Origin: Opisthocomus hoazin
Taxonomy: Eukaryota; Chordata; Aves; Opisthocomiformes; Opisthocomidae
Reading direction: 5' to 3'
Assembly (NCBI RefSeq): GCF_030867145.1
Contig: NC_134429.1
Span: 14,818,677-14,882,676 of the forward strand
DNA: 64,000 nucleotides
The position numbers and the translations under genes are program-made. How positions within the stretch are numbered: the first letter of the stretch is position 1; each line of letters starts with the position of its first letter. This document shows positions 1 through 47,394 of the stretch, piece by piece. Below the pieces are notes generated by a model. The model was not told where the DNA came from, did not search any database, and was given only the letters and a program-made list of their open reading frames with translations.

Positions 1-3000
1 AGCTACTCGAGCTGGTTTTGCAAAGGCCAGAGATGTGTTCTGGAAAACAAAGGCGGTGTATCAAGCGGCTCGGGGCCCAGAGACAAGAGGGCTGTGATTT
101 ATGGGGAAGCCAGATTTGAAAAGAAGGTGGAAACAGCATGATGGCGCTTCTGAGGAGCAGAATAGCTTGGGAGGGACTAAAAACCAACAGTAACAACCCC
201 AGAAGACCTAGAGAGGGACAAAAACAAAACAAAAGTGTTGTGGAAAGTTTCAGCTGAGGCAGGCCACACACGGAGGCTCAGACAGTCGCAGTACAAAGGC
301 GATGCCCTCCAGGCTGCTAAATCCCCCGCCGGCTGGGGAAGTCAGCAAAGACTTTCGGGGGAAGCATGTTACTTAAATTAGAAATAAAAGAGGAGCAAGA
401 CTGAAAGAAAACGCTTCAAAATTGGTAAAATGACTCAAACTGTTGAACCTGACCCCTACCTGAACAACAGAGAGTCAATCCTCTCTCTCAAAAAAAATAG
501 TTTATTTGCTAAAGACATCTTTTGGGGAAAAAAACACATCCTTTGCAATGCACGAGAGCCAGCGTGACCTCTCTGATTGCTTTGAACCTGGCTTTGTGGG
601 CAAGAGCTTCCCCAAGATGATCTGATGTCCTTGCGAGGGCTGTTCACACCGTGTCAAACTCTGGTAATTGTTCATTAATTAATCTTGGGAACGATGCTGC
701 CTTGCAGGGTGAATAAAGCACCCAGCCCTGCCTCAGGCACTGGCTTCGGCAAGGACAGGCCGGGCTCTCGTTCCTGCTGCAGGTAAAAAGACCCCTGTGA
801 GCCCAAATTCACTTGCTGCCGGTGCTGCGATGCCCCAGACCCCTGGGGCAGGTGGTACCCAACAGACCCGCCTGGCTCCCGGGGCTCGCTCTTACAGGCG
901 GGAAGCCCTTGACCTGGTATTTCGTGATGTTTTCCTTTGTCCTGCTGCCTCTTCCGTTTGCAATTCCCTTTTTCAAGCCAGGCAAATGCCCTTTTGGAAG
1001 CTTTGCACGGCTGGGTGCTCCTTCCGACAGCTGTCCTGCCGGGATGGGAAGCCTTCCTCCCGCTCCTCTCCATCCCGCTACCAACGCTTCCGACTAGCTC
1101 TGCCTCCAAGCTTCTCTCCTGTGTTTTGTCTCTTACTGCAATTGCCTGGAAGTATTTTCAAACAAGCGGTGGATTAGAGCTGCGGAGCATAAACACACAG
1201 TGAGCTGAAACATTTCGATGCCATAAAAGATTCCCTGGACTTTTTCCGATGCTGGAAAAGTGATTTATCTCCCTGGACGTGTGTCCACGTGGCTTGTTTT
1301 TCAGGCAGGGGAAGGACACGGGGATCACATGCACTCAGCAAGGCCGTGGCAGAGCCTCGATGATTATGTGGGTACGTCTCGGGGCTGCAGTCTCCAGTGC
1401 AGAAATCTGGAGCGAGAAGCCTTGTCCAAAGGTTTTGGGGAGTCTTACTGTGTGCGAGCACACTCCGTACCAAAGGCTACCTCAGTCCAAAACAGCAAAA
1501 AACCCTCTCGTATGAAAACACTGCCAGTTTCTGCCAAGACGATGCTGAGACGTTGCTCAAGGAGCCTACAGCAAAGAAGCGAGGCACGAGGTGTGTGCCA
1601 CTGAACCACATGAAAACAGCTCCTGCGGCTTACACTGGCAGAAAGGTTTGCATCGGGTGTTTGCTGAAATGGGGTTCGATGTTTTTCTTTTCCCAAAATG
1701 CCTCCCAAGATGCCTGAACCGCTGGCTCTGGGAAGCGCGGAGGTTTTTCTCCGTGCTGTGCAGCTAATTCCCAGGGAAAGACCCCCAGTTTGCTCATCTG
1801 AAGGGCACAGCGTAGGGCTGGGCTGTCCCTGCTGCTGCAGCATCGTTAGCTGAATTACCAGTCCCTCCTCGTCAGCTCCTGGCTCTGCAAACCTCACCTT
1901 CTCCCGTCTTGCTCTCAGCATCGCCGGCTGCTGCGTGGGCACCGCACCGGCACGGTCCCTCGCCTGCACGGACCTGGATCGAGCCCCACGTGCTTTTTTT
2001 GGCCGTTGAGCACCTTTTCCTCCAGCAAGATCACACCAGGCCCCACCAGCCCGATCCTTGCTGTCTCCATCGCAGCAGTAACCGCTGCCGCCGCGCCATG
2101 AGCGCAGCCCTCGCAGCGCCTGCTGTGCAGACGGCGGGCACCATCACACCGGCTTTGCCGTCCGCCTGTGGCAATAAAGCGAATCTTCTGCAAAATTCCC
2201 TCCCTGCCTCAGCCTGGCCTTTCGGGCCAGCCCTGTTTGCAGTTTGGGACTTCATCCTCACCGATTTATGCCCCATCGAGCTCGAGGACTAGATCAGACA
2301 TCCTCCAAGCAGGTAAGTGACATAAACAAGTACGAAAAGCACCAAGTCCAGGTTCCCAAGTTGCCTTTAAATATACCAACGAAACCAGGCAAGTTTTTAG
2401 CGGCTCCGGAGCACGGCCGCCCTGCCAGCCCAAGGAGCCGCTTCCCCAGCGCATCTTGGGAGACCTCCCGTGGTCCATGTGAGCTTGTCTAGAAGCCGTC
2501 CCTTGGGTCCCATTTCTGCTCCCTGCCCGATTCCAGAGAAGAAAATCAGATTGGCCTTGACTTGTTTGCTGCGCATCGCTGGGGTGCAGCCCGGCCACGT
2601 TCTGAGCCCAAGCAGGGATGATTCACAACTCACGTGTACAGAATCGAGGGCACGGGGAAAAACGAGCCGCGCAGCTCGCAAGGACCGCTGGAAAAGATGC
2701 TTGGGCAAATTAAGCACAAAATCACTGTAGGGATGTCCTGCTGGTACACAAAGTTGCTTGGGGGAAGCCAGTTGCAACCGCCTGGACCTCCAGGAATAGT
2801 TATTCCCTTGCTGGTTTCCCAGAGGAGGAAAAAAAAAAAAATTATTAAACCCCTATTTGCAGGTTTTTTTGGCAGGATCGATGCTGCTCATTCACATTGA
2901 TCGCTCAGCTCATGGAGGAACCACCGGCTCAATCCCTTTTATCAAAACCCCAGAGATCAGCAGAGATCCCTCTCCTTTTCCTGAAGGGGAACGTGCCGGT

Positions 3001-4140
3001 AGGAAGAGATGCTTTTTGGTTAAAATTAAAAATAGAACGGTACAAATGACACGTTGAGGGGAAGCCCTTGCACTGCATTTTAAGGCTGAGACCCGAGGCA
3101 GGTTAGGGGCCCCCGGGCATCGCCCCCCAGAAGGCAGCATCCCCAGCAACCAGGATGGGGAACGTGGCTTTCAGCCCTCTGAGGTGTGGAATGAGATCTG
3201 GCCGCTGCCTCTTGAAAGGTTTTATTTATTTTCATAGTGCTTGTTAAGCTTTTATTAGAGCAGGATAATCCCGTGCTCAGTGCTGTTCCCTGCATCCAGG
3301 CTCTGTCGCTGCAGGTCCCAGATTTGCAGCAGGAGTTACAATCTCTCTCCAACCTCCTCTCCTGCCCCACAATGACTTTTCCCTTCGTCCCACCATTGCC
3401 ACGGGCCCGGGAGGGATCAGACACGTTCCCCGCTGCCTAATTCGCGCAGCTGGGAGCCGCAGAGCATCCTTCCTGCATCACCCCAGGAGCATCGGGCACG
3501 ACGCGATGGATTCCCCACTCTAAAAGAGCTGGGGCTTCCTTCTGGAAATGTGCCACCGCCCCGACACTCCTCTGCCTGACTTAGCCTGCTCCTTGTAAAA
3601 TACAAACCGCTTTTAGGTGGATCACAACCAAGCCCGAGCTGTGGGCGAACTCCAGCCAAACCTGGTGCAACCCTCCCGCGAGTCCTCAGCGACCTGCAAA
3701 CGCCCGGACCCGCAGGAGAAGTGGTCTCCATGTAAAGAGCCCAGGTCTGCTTTCGGGGCCGCTGCCATTAACCCCAACCTGCTCCACATGGGGAATACGT
3801 TGATTTAATTTTTTGCATTAGTCTTATGCCACTGAGGAAGCAGAATAACACCCTCCCTACAGCCCTTCTCTGCTGGGGAAGGTGTACGATATAAAGAAGG
3901 GCATATATTAAGCAGGAATTGCAAAAATTAAGCTGTTTGTGGTTTAAGTTCAGCTTCGGTGTGTGAACAGAGACTGGGCTTTTAAAAAAAATATATAGAA
4001 ATATCAAGAACGTTGTGTTTAGTCTTGGCTGGTCGTGCCAGCGATGCTGGGTCTGGCATCTTCTGCATCTTTCCCTGCCGTGGGCAGGGGCTGGAGGAGG
4101 TGGAAGAGGAATAAAGGAGAAGCTTTAATCTGGGGGAGGA
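1..4140. other. Intergenic DNA upstream of IFFO2, no gene recognised
   Basis: Open frames here are short (174 codons at most, 1445-1969 on the minus strand), overlap on both strands and resemble no protein family I know. Short homopolymer A runs occur (for example near 2829). I see no tRNA, snRNA or transposon. Confidence 0.6.
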
Positions 4141-4149
4141 GGCGGAGGG

Positions 4150-4275
4150 CAGGGCGGCCAGGGACACCCGCTGATTAATGGGCTGTCAGGCTGGCATCGC
4201 TTAGACGTAGAGATCTTTACCGTAACAATGATAACCCCAATAATTACTGTTATTAACAATAATCCCGCTTAGCGC
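4150..4275. promoter_or_regulatory. AT-rich homeodomain-site cluster, candidate enhancer element (left)
   Basis: The stretch around 4199-4262 holds TAACAATGATAA, CAATAATTACTG and TTATTAACAATAAT, that is several TAAT/ATTA cores and ACAAT SOX-like cores, embedded in otherwise GC-rich DNA. It abuts a CpG-dense patch. The regulatory function is inference from motif density. Confidence 0.35.
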
Positions 4276-4289
4276 TTGTTCTTTCCCAA

Positions 4290-4650
4290 GCGTTGTGGCA
4301 ACAGGACCTCGGTAACCCTCGCCGCGTGCCCTGGGTGCTGTCCGCACCCCGCGATGGGAATCGGGGATGGGAAAGGGCCGGGGACGCTCCTGCGAAGGCT
4401 GCAGTCCTCTGGGGCCCGACCACGAGCCGCAGCCCTGGGGAGCAACGAACGCCCGAACCAGCGCCCCAGGACAGCACGCGTAGCCCGGCTGATCGCTCGT
4501 TTCCAGCCCCTACCGCGTGTTCGTGGCGATGGGTTGCGTCGGCGTCTCTGGTTGTCTGTTGGCGTTGGCGCTCGCCCCATCGCCCGGCGGCTCAGCATCG
4601 GCGTGTCGGGACACCCCGCGAGCCGCTCTGCGGGCATTTCATCCCGGTTA
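4290..4650. promoter_or_regulatory. CpG-dense patch with no attached gene (orphan CpG island candidate)
   Basis: CpG dinucleotides are packed throughout, for example CTCGCCGCGTGCC, CCCCGCGATGGG and GGTTGCGTCGGCGTC. Overlapping open frames of 122-137 codons on both strands are expected from this composition and do not resemble known proteins. It lies 5.9 kb upstream of the IFFO2 start. It could be an unannotated non-coding RNA promoter or an enhancer-associated CpG island. Confidence 0.45.
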
Positions 4651-4689
4651 CTTCTCCCGGGCTGTTTTGGTTTTTTTTTTTAATCTTAT

Positions 4690-4885
4690 TTAATGAACAA
4701 ATATAGTGTGTTCTAAACCCAGCGCCGACCTTTAATTATTCCTAATATTTGATGACAACAAGCTAATTCCCAAATGATGACATCAGACATTAAAGGCCCA
4801 TCTCCCGAGTGCCAGGTCATTAATATTTCTCTTCCCCTGGTCCGTATTTTGCCTGCTGTAAGCAATTTTGATATAACGAGCTCGG
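4690..4885. promoter_or_regulatory. AT-rich homeodomain-site cluster, candidate enhancer element (right)
   Basis: It contains TTTAATTATTCCTAATATTT, AGCTAATTCCC, a TGATGACATCA CRE/ATF-like site (4777-4787), and GGTCATTAATATTT. The abrupt composition change next to the CpG patch and the density of TAAT cores suggest a conserved element. I cannot test conservation here. Confidence 0.35.
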
Positions 4886-6589
4886 TGACTGCATGGGCTG
4901 GCGCAGTGGAAAGGTATTCACCAGCCATAGGCCACGGGGCTGCGTTACGGGCTGGGAATCACGGCAAGCTGGGCGTCTGGCTGTCAAGGCGCTCCACCCG
5001 AGGACCTCTCCCGCTGAACCACCCCGGGACATTGGGAAATCCAAGAGGGCAGCCGCTCTGAGAGCTTCGGCTCCTTGACTCACTCCGCTGACACCAAGTT
5101 TTCTTGCGGCCGCCACGAGCATCCCTCCGGGTTCAGGATGGGAGGCGGGGGGCTGGAGTGGTCCGGCGTGCGACAGCAGCCGGGTTCCCCTCCGTAGGGC
5201 ACAGCCCGTTGTCCCACGCTGGTGGAGAAGGAGGGGAGGCAAGAAATGCCTGCGCAGGGAGCGGGGTGCTCAGAGGAAACCCAGCCCCGGAGCAGGGCAG
5301 GGTGCCCAAGCCAGCTACATCCAGTGCTCCCAGCACCAGCTCCCACCAGGAAGCTTTCTTTCATCCCGTGTTGTGCAAAACACGTCAGGCTAAAACCCCA
5401 CAGCACGAGGCACGAAAACACTCAGCTAGTGGCTGCTGGAAGAGAGGTTTGGATAGGGAGCTAAAAATATATCCCAATAACTGTCTTCTGCGCTCTGAGC
5501 TTCTAATGCTGCTTGACCCGGCGCGGGTTACAAAGCGTGGGGGAACGGCGAAAAAGAAATCGTGTCACATCTTTTTCCCGAAAGACAAAAATTCTTTGAA
5601 AGTTGTCCCACTTTTAAATTAATCAGGCCAGGGTCCACCTGCAGAATGAAAAGCCTAACGCCGACAGGATTGACAACCGTGCACTCGGACACGCACAAAT
5701 GAGCGACGCGGCATCCTGCGATTACCCTCGACGAGCTGCCAGAGCAGTCGCTGTGCCCTAAAACACACCTGCGGTGGCCTGCACGGGCTTATCGATGCAT
5801 ATTTGCTGCTACGCTCAACACATGCAAATATTTGGTTACTAAGGAAGCAATGAATATTGCCACGGTCTCCAAGGAAATACTGCTGAGCCACGCCACGCTA
5901 GCGGGTGCTTCGCGCTCGCCCTCAGCATCTTCATCTCTCGCCGCATCCCTGCCTCCTGAGTTCACCTGCCCTTTCGGGTTGAACCTGGTGCAGAAGCTTT
6001 TTGTTTCCAAAATATTTACATCATCTCCGTGGAGAAGCTCATCCCCAGCCCAGGTGCGAGGAGGTGGGGTTGGGCTGAAGTCACCCGGCCTGGGTCCAGC
6101 ATTTGCGTGCCCAGCTCTCTGCTGGCGGGCTGAGGGCGACTGTCGCTCCTGGGCCGCGCGGGAGCAGACCCGCAGCACCCCTCTTTGTGCGTGAACTCGT
6201 TTTTGCGGCGCTGATGCGTGTGAAACCCCCAAATGTGACAAAGTGAGATTTTCATCTCTGAAAAAGCGACTGGAGCAATGGAATAGACCCGCAACAGGAG
6301 AAGGTGCTGGCTTTAAGCAGCAGCTCCTGTTTCACGTGAGCTGATGGAGCTGGTAGAGAACACATGGGGGGACAAACCCATCGTTCGAGGAGGAGAAACC
6401 TCCTTTAAAGGCAAGGAGGAACCCGCAAGGAGAAACAGTTGCTGGTTTTGTAACCGCTGACGTAGCTCATTCCTCCCCCATTATCGATAGCAGCCGACCT
6501 GCCACATATTTTCTGTTCCTGCAGCGTGACGTGACGACTGATGCAACTCCCGACACGATCCAAGGGCTTCCCTTATAGGGCTGGAAACG

Positions 6590-6760
6590 ATAACCCCGGT
6601 GACTAACCCGGCCCTTTCTCCGCCACGCGACACCTCGGCGATGTGCGAAGAGGCGCAGCCCTCGCGTCTCCACGCGACGAGCGGGCGCGTTCGGCGGGGC
6701 CCGAGTCACCGGAGGAGTCACAGCGCGTTCTTGCCCCTCTTCCCACGTGCCGGGTGCAGG
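6590..6760. promoter_or_regulatory. Second CpG-dense patch upstream of IFFO2
   Basis: Sequences such as CCGCCACGCGACACC, CTCGCGTCTCCACGCGACGA and GCGCGTTCGGCGGGG make this roughly 170-bp stretch far richer in CpG than its surroundings. No gene start is recognisable. A regulatory role is inferred. Confidence 0.35.
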
Positions 6761-7549
6761 GCACGGGCGGGCAGGGAGGGTTTCGGCTCTCATTTCTCAA
6801 GAAACAGCCCCGATGCTGGCACAACCAGGGGATCATGCAGGGGAAAGGGGCCGGCTGGAGTCAGAAACGCTTTGCCGGCCGAAATCACGGCTGGGATGCG
6901 ACGGGTCTCATCGCAGCAGCTCATCAGCTGCTAATCCCATTGCCCCGCTGATGCTCATGCACCATCTCTGAGTGAAAAATCAACCATTTTGGGGAAGGCA
7001 TTGTTAAAAATTCCACTTATTGCAGCAGCCTGGTTTGCCCAAATACCCTTGTTCAGGCAGCAAACTGCAGTGCAAGGGTACGAGCCCCACCTGAGCTATC
7101 CGAATCCCAGTCTGACCACTGAAGCTTGCTGCTTGTTAAATGGCAGCCTCTGAAAGAAGCTGCCTCTCGTTACTGCAGAGTCCAGGGTGAATAAATCACC
7201 TTTTTCCATCTCCGAGGTCGGTGAAGAGCAGGCTCGGGCAGTTACCGCAGCCCGAAGGAATCGGAAGGGGGATGAGGGAGGGATGCTGCGATCACCGGGG
7301 CTTCGGCAGAGGTGCTGCTTCACCACGCTGCCGGAAAGCTGGAGTCGGGGTGGGCTCTGCTAAAATTATCGAGCTGGGCATTGTCAAGGGCTGGACTGTG
7401 GAGTTTTCTGGATGTTAAGCCAAAGGATCTTTGCTTGTTCATTTTAGAGGAGGATTTATTCAAATACAGAAAGCGTACCTCAGCGGCGATGCACATCAGC
7501 CCAGGGGAGCATCGGCCCAGTATGGACGCGCTGGCAAGGCTGCTGAGGT

Positions 7550-7594
7550 GGGTTGGGTTGGGTTGGGTTGGGTTGGGTTGGGTTGGGTTGGGTT
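7550..7594 (+). repeat. (GGGTT)9 pentanucleotide microsatellite
   Basis: Nine consecutive, perfect GGGTT units. The + strand has far more than the four G3 tracts with two-base loops needed for an intramolecular G-quadruplex. It is not the vertebrate telomere hexamer TTAGGG. Confidence 0.95.
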
Positions 7595-9184
7595 TGGATT
7601 GATTTGCCTGGAAATTGGTTACTTGGAAGGAAGGCAGACCCAAGGAAACGGCATCCTTCCCTGAGTGTCAGACTAACAAACCTCTAATGTATAACCCAAC
7701 CTGGGAAAATTAATGTTAAAAAAACCTAAGTAGATGTAGAGAACAGTCCTGAAACAGTCGCTGAGGTTTGTGAGTGAAGGCTGCTAACAAAGCGAAGGTA
7801 AAAATGGGTGTAAAAATCAAATCCAAGGGTCCAGATTCCTCAGCTCCCGCTCCAGCCCATGTCTGGGTGAAGCAACTGAGAGCAAAAATAAATCCAGTGC
7901 ATTACTGTTAGCATCGCTAGGGTGGTCACCGTTATTTAATTGCCGGATAGTTGCTGCGTTCAGAAATAGCACCGTTTCCCATCCCTTTTCCTCCCTGTCC
8001 AAATAGGAAAGGACTAATCAGTGCTTCATTATTTATATCTGCAATTGGCAGGCAGCGGAGAGCTTTCCGCAGCAGGAATCGAAGGAATCCCTGCAGGAAT
8101 GTCCCCAGCCGCCGTGGGGTATCCCATGTGCCGGCCCGCGGCTGCTCGGCACGCCGTCAGTGGCAGCCGGTCAGCCCCGCGGTTGCATGAGCCCTCGTGG
8201 AAGAGGGATTCCCATTTCTCTGAGCCTAAGCCTAATTAATTGTTGCGATTAATTCAGGGTGATTCACTTTCAGGGGCTGGGAGGAAACCGCAGCCCAGCG
8301 GCAGAGCGGGATTGGTGGTGGTGACCGTACGCATCCCGGGGATGAGCCAAAGCCCGTGAGGAAAAAAAGACTCATTTGATTTAACGACCTTTGGATGGGG
8401 CCGTGGCGAATCCATCCTCGCCACAGTGGCGATGGGTGCTGCCTAACGAGCGATCACGAGATGATCACGATACGCATCATCCCACCGGGCAGGTACAAAA
8501 GCATTAATTATCTGGCTGCTTTATCATTGCCTCTGATGTTTTCCGGCTTCCTTAAGGGAAAAGCCTCAGACCTCTTGCTGTTCAGCAGGATTTCCCTAGG
8601 TGTTGACCAGGCGGTTTCGCTGGGATCTGAAATCGCCTGGCTCGCTCCAGCCTCGCAGGGATGCCGAGCGCCTCAAAAATGGGAGCAACCTGCCCTTGGT
8701 TGGCTTCTGCCCCCAAGAGTCACCTTACTATGGGTGGGTTTAGTCTATCCTCGCGCTTTGCCAGCATCGCTGTGAGTCGGCAGGGGGGCACACGCCACGG
8801 AAACGTTTCCCCGTGAGCTGGAGCTTTTTTCTTTGAAGGCGGCTCTGGTGCGCTGGCAGCACCCAACGCCAGCAGCTCCCACCGGGCCCGAGTGACCAAG
8901 GTGCTCAAGGTGTCTTCCTGTCACCTCAGCCCTGGACACAGGTTGCAGTCTGCACAAACTGAGGCCAAAGCGCTTTGGTGCTCGGTGAAAGATAATCTTT
9001 GCTGGTGTTTCTTTGAGTCACCCACTTAACGAGGCGCCTCCACCCAGTGCATTTTTTTTTTTTTTGAGGAGGTGCTGGGAAATGGTGGATTTGTGACACA
9101 GGAACAGAGCTCTTTGAGGAGCCTTTGGCACCGAGCACGGCTCGCAGGTGCTGGTGGAGTTCCAGCCGAGTGGATGTGTTGGAG

Positions 9185-9658
9185 TGGGGCCAGGGGAGGG
9201 CCACGAAGATGATCAGGGGGCTGGAGCACCTCTCCTCCGAGGACAGGCTGAGGGAGCTGGGGCTGTTCAGCCTGGAGAAGAGAAGGCTGCGAGGGGACCT
9301 TAGAGCAGCTGCCAGTGCCTGGAGGGGCCGACAGGAAGGATGGAGAGGGGCTTTTCACAAGGGCGTGTAGTGACAGGACAAGGGGGAACGGCTCTGAGCT
9401 AAAAGAGGGCAGATTTAGATTAGGTATTGGGAAGAAATTCTTCCCCATGAGGGTGGTGAGGCCCTGGCACAGGCTGCCCAGAGAAGCTGTGTCTGCCCCC
9501 TTCCTGGCAGGGCTCAAGGCCAGGTTGGATGGAGCTCTGAGCACCCTGGGCTGGTGGAAGATGTCCCTGCTCATGGCAGGGGAGTTGGAACCAGATGATC
9601 TTTAAGGTCGCTTCCAAACCAAACCGTTCTATAATTCTATGATTGTATGAGTCTATGA
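9185..9658 (+). mobile_element. CR1 LINE fragment with 3' end and tail
   Basis: The hallmark CR1 3' sequence is clear: AGGGCCACGAAGATGATC, GGCTGGAGCACCTCTCCTCC, CTGAGGGAGCTGGGGCTGTT, AGCCTGGAGAAGAGAAGG, GACAGGACAAGGGGGAACGG, and a tail of ATTCTATGATT-type units near 9631-9656. It is 5' truncated as usual for CR1, and frames are broken by indels. Sense orientation relative to IFFO2, ending about 0.84 kb before the start codon. Confidence 0.95.
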
Positions 9659-10010
9659 CGCTGCTGCCCGTGTAGCTGAATACAAATATCACCTGGCAAA
9701 GAACTGTGGTTTTATTTCAAAAACTTTTTGAGCGAACAGCGTTACTACAGCTTTACACCGGCGCTACTGAGCGCTTCCCATGCGCTTCGCTTGCTGACGA
9801 AGCGTCGTTCCGATCGGTGGCGGTGCAAAGGAGTAATCGCATGAGCCAATTAAACAATATCCTTTGATTGTCGAGCGGCTCAGAGGTCCAGGAGCAGCAG
9901 TTGGGTAAACGCTTATTTAATAACTTAATTATTATAATATCAGCGTTGCTTGGCACTTAGGTGGGGCTCTGCAGTCGGGTAACGAGACACCCCCCCCCCG
10001 ATAATTTAAT
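9659..10010. other. Intergenic, AT-rich stretch before the IFFO2 CpG island
   Basis: Between the CR1 tail and the GC-rich promoter. It contains an AT-rich run at 9910-9945 (TTATTTAATAACTTAATTAT). No gene or repeat family is recognised. Confidence 0.5.
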
Positions 10011-10179
10011 CTCACCGATGATCCCCAGGGGCGGAAAGCAGCCGCGCGGGCTCATTTCCTGTGCACTCGCCAATCGACGCAGGGGTGCGCTGCAGGGCCC
10101 CCCCGATGTCCCCCAAAAATCACTGCCCCCCCCTCCCCCCCCAGTGAGGCCTCGCTGCGCACACGTGGAGAACCCGCGG

Positions 10180-10306
10180 GGGCGTGGCTTGAGGGAGGGG
10201 CTTGGGCGTGGTTATGGGGAAGGGGCGTGGTTATGATGGAGAGGCGGGGCGTAGCGGCGGGGCGTGGCGGCAGCGCTGCCCGCAGCCTCTGGCGCCGGGG
10301 GCGTGG
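10180..10306 (+). promoter_or_regulatory. IFFO2: Array of six GGGCGTGG-type KLF/SP boxes in the IFFO2 promoter
   Basis: Exact GGGCGTGG at 10180, 10204, 10223, 10260 and 10299, and GGGCGTAG at 10247, all on the + strand. Two are followed by TTATG, which suggests local duplication of about 19-20 bp. This is the consensus CACCC/GC-box family bound by SP and Krueppel-like factors. Occupancy is inferred. Confidence 0.7.
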
Positions 10307-10483
10307 CCAAGGCGGAGCCGGTCCCGCCCCGCGCCGGCGGCCGCTCAGTGCTCGGGCAGCGGCGGCGGCGGCCGCAGGAGCGTGGGGCGGCGGAGGCATC
10401 GGTTCCCGCTCTTCTTCCCTCAGCGCCCGCCAGCTGCCCGTGCGCTCCCTGCTTCCCGCCTTCCCCCTCACCTCAGGGGCTGA

Positions 10484-47349
<36,866 letters not shown>

Positions 47350-47388
47350 TACGTAGTTGGAGCATTCCAGTGAAAGGGAAGATACAAG

Positions 47389-47394
47389 AATAAA
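47389..47394 (+). terminator. IFFO2: Proximal poly(A) signal candidate AATAAA for IFFO2
   Basis: AATAAA about 40 nt after the stop codon. It would give a very short 3' UTR; use unknown. Confidence 0.4.

Larger units (their letters stand above)
4886..9184. other. Intergenic DNA, no gene recognised
   Basis: Open frames are short and lack family resemblance. Features inside it that I can support are a CpG-dense patch at about 6590-6760, the GGGTT repeat at 7550-7594 and a T14 run at 9052-9065. An octamer-like ATGCAAAT is at 5822-5829. Confidence 0.55.

Noticed and set aside
1445-1969. 174-codon minus-strand open frame upstream of IFFO2
   Set aside because: No recognisable domain, and the opposite strand is equally open in places. 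I could not support it as a gene.
4276-4706. Overlapping + strand open frames of 135 and 137 codons
   Set aside because: Two frames open at once over the same CpG-rich patch point to composition rather than coding.
7550-7594. Possible interstitial telomere sequence
   Set aside because: The unit is GGGTT, not TTAGGG, so it is an ordinary pentanucleotide microsatellite.
9026-9574. 182-codon minus-strand open frame
   Set aside because: It is the antisense of the CR1 fragment and its flank; the CR1 identity explains the sequence.
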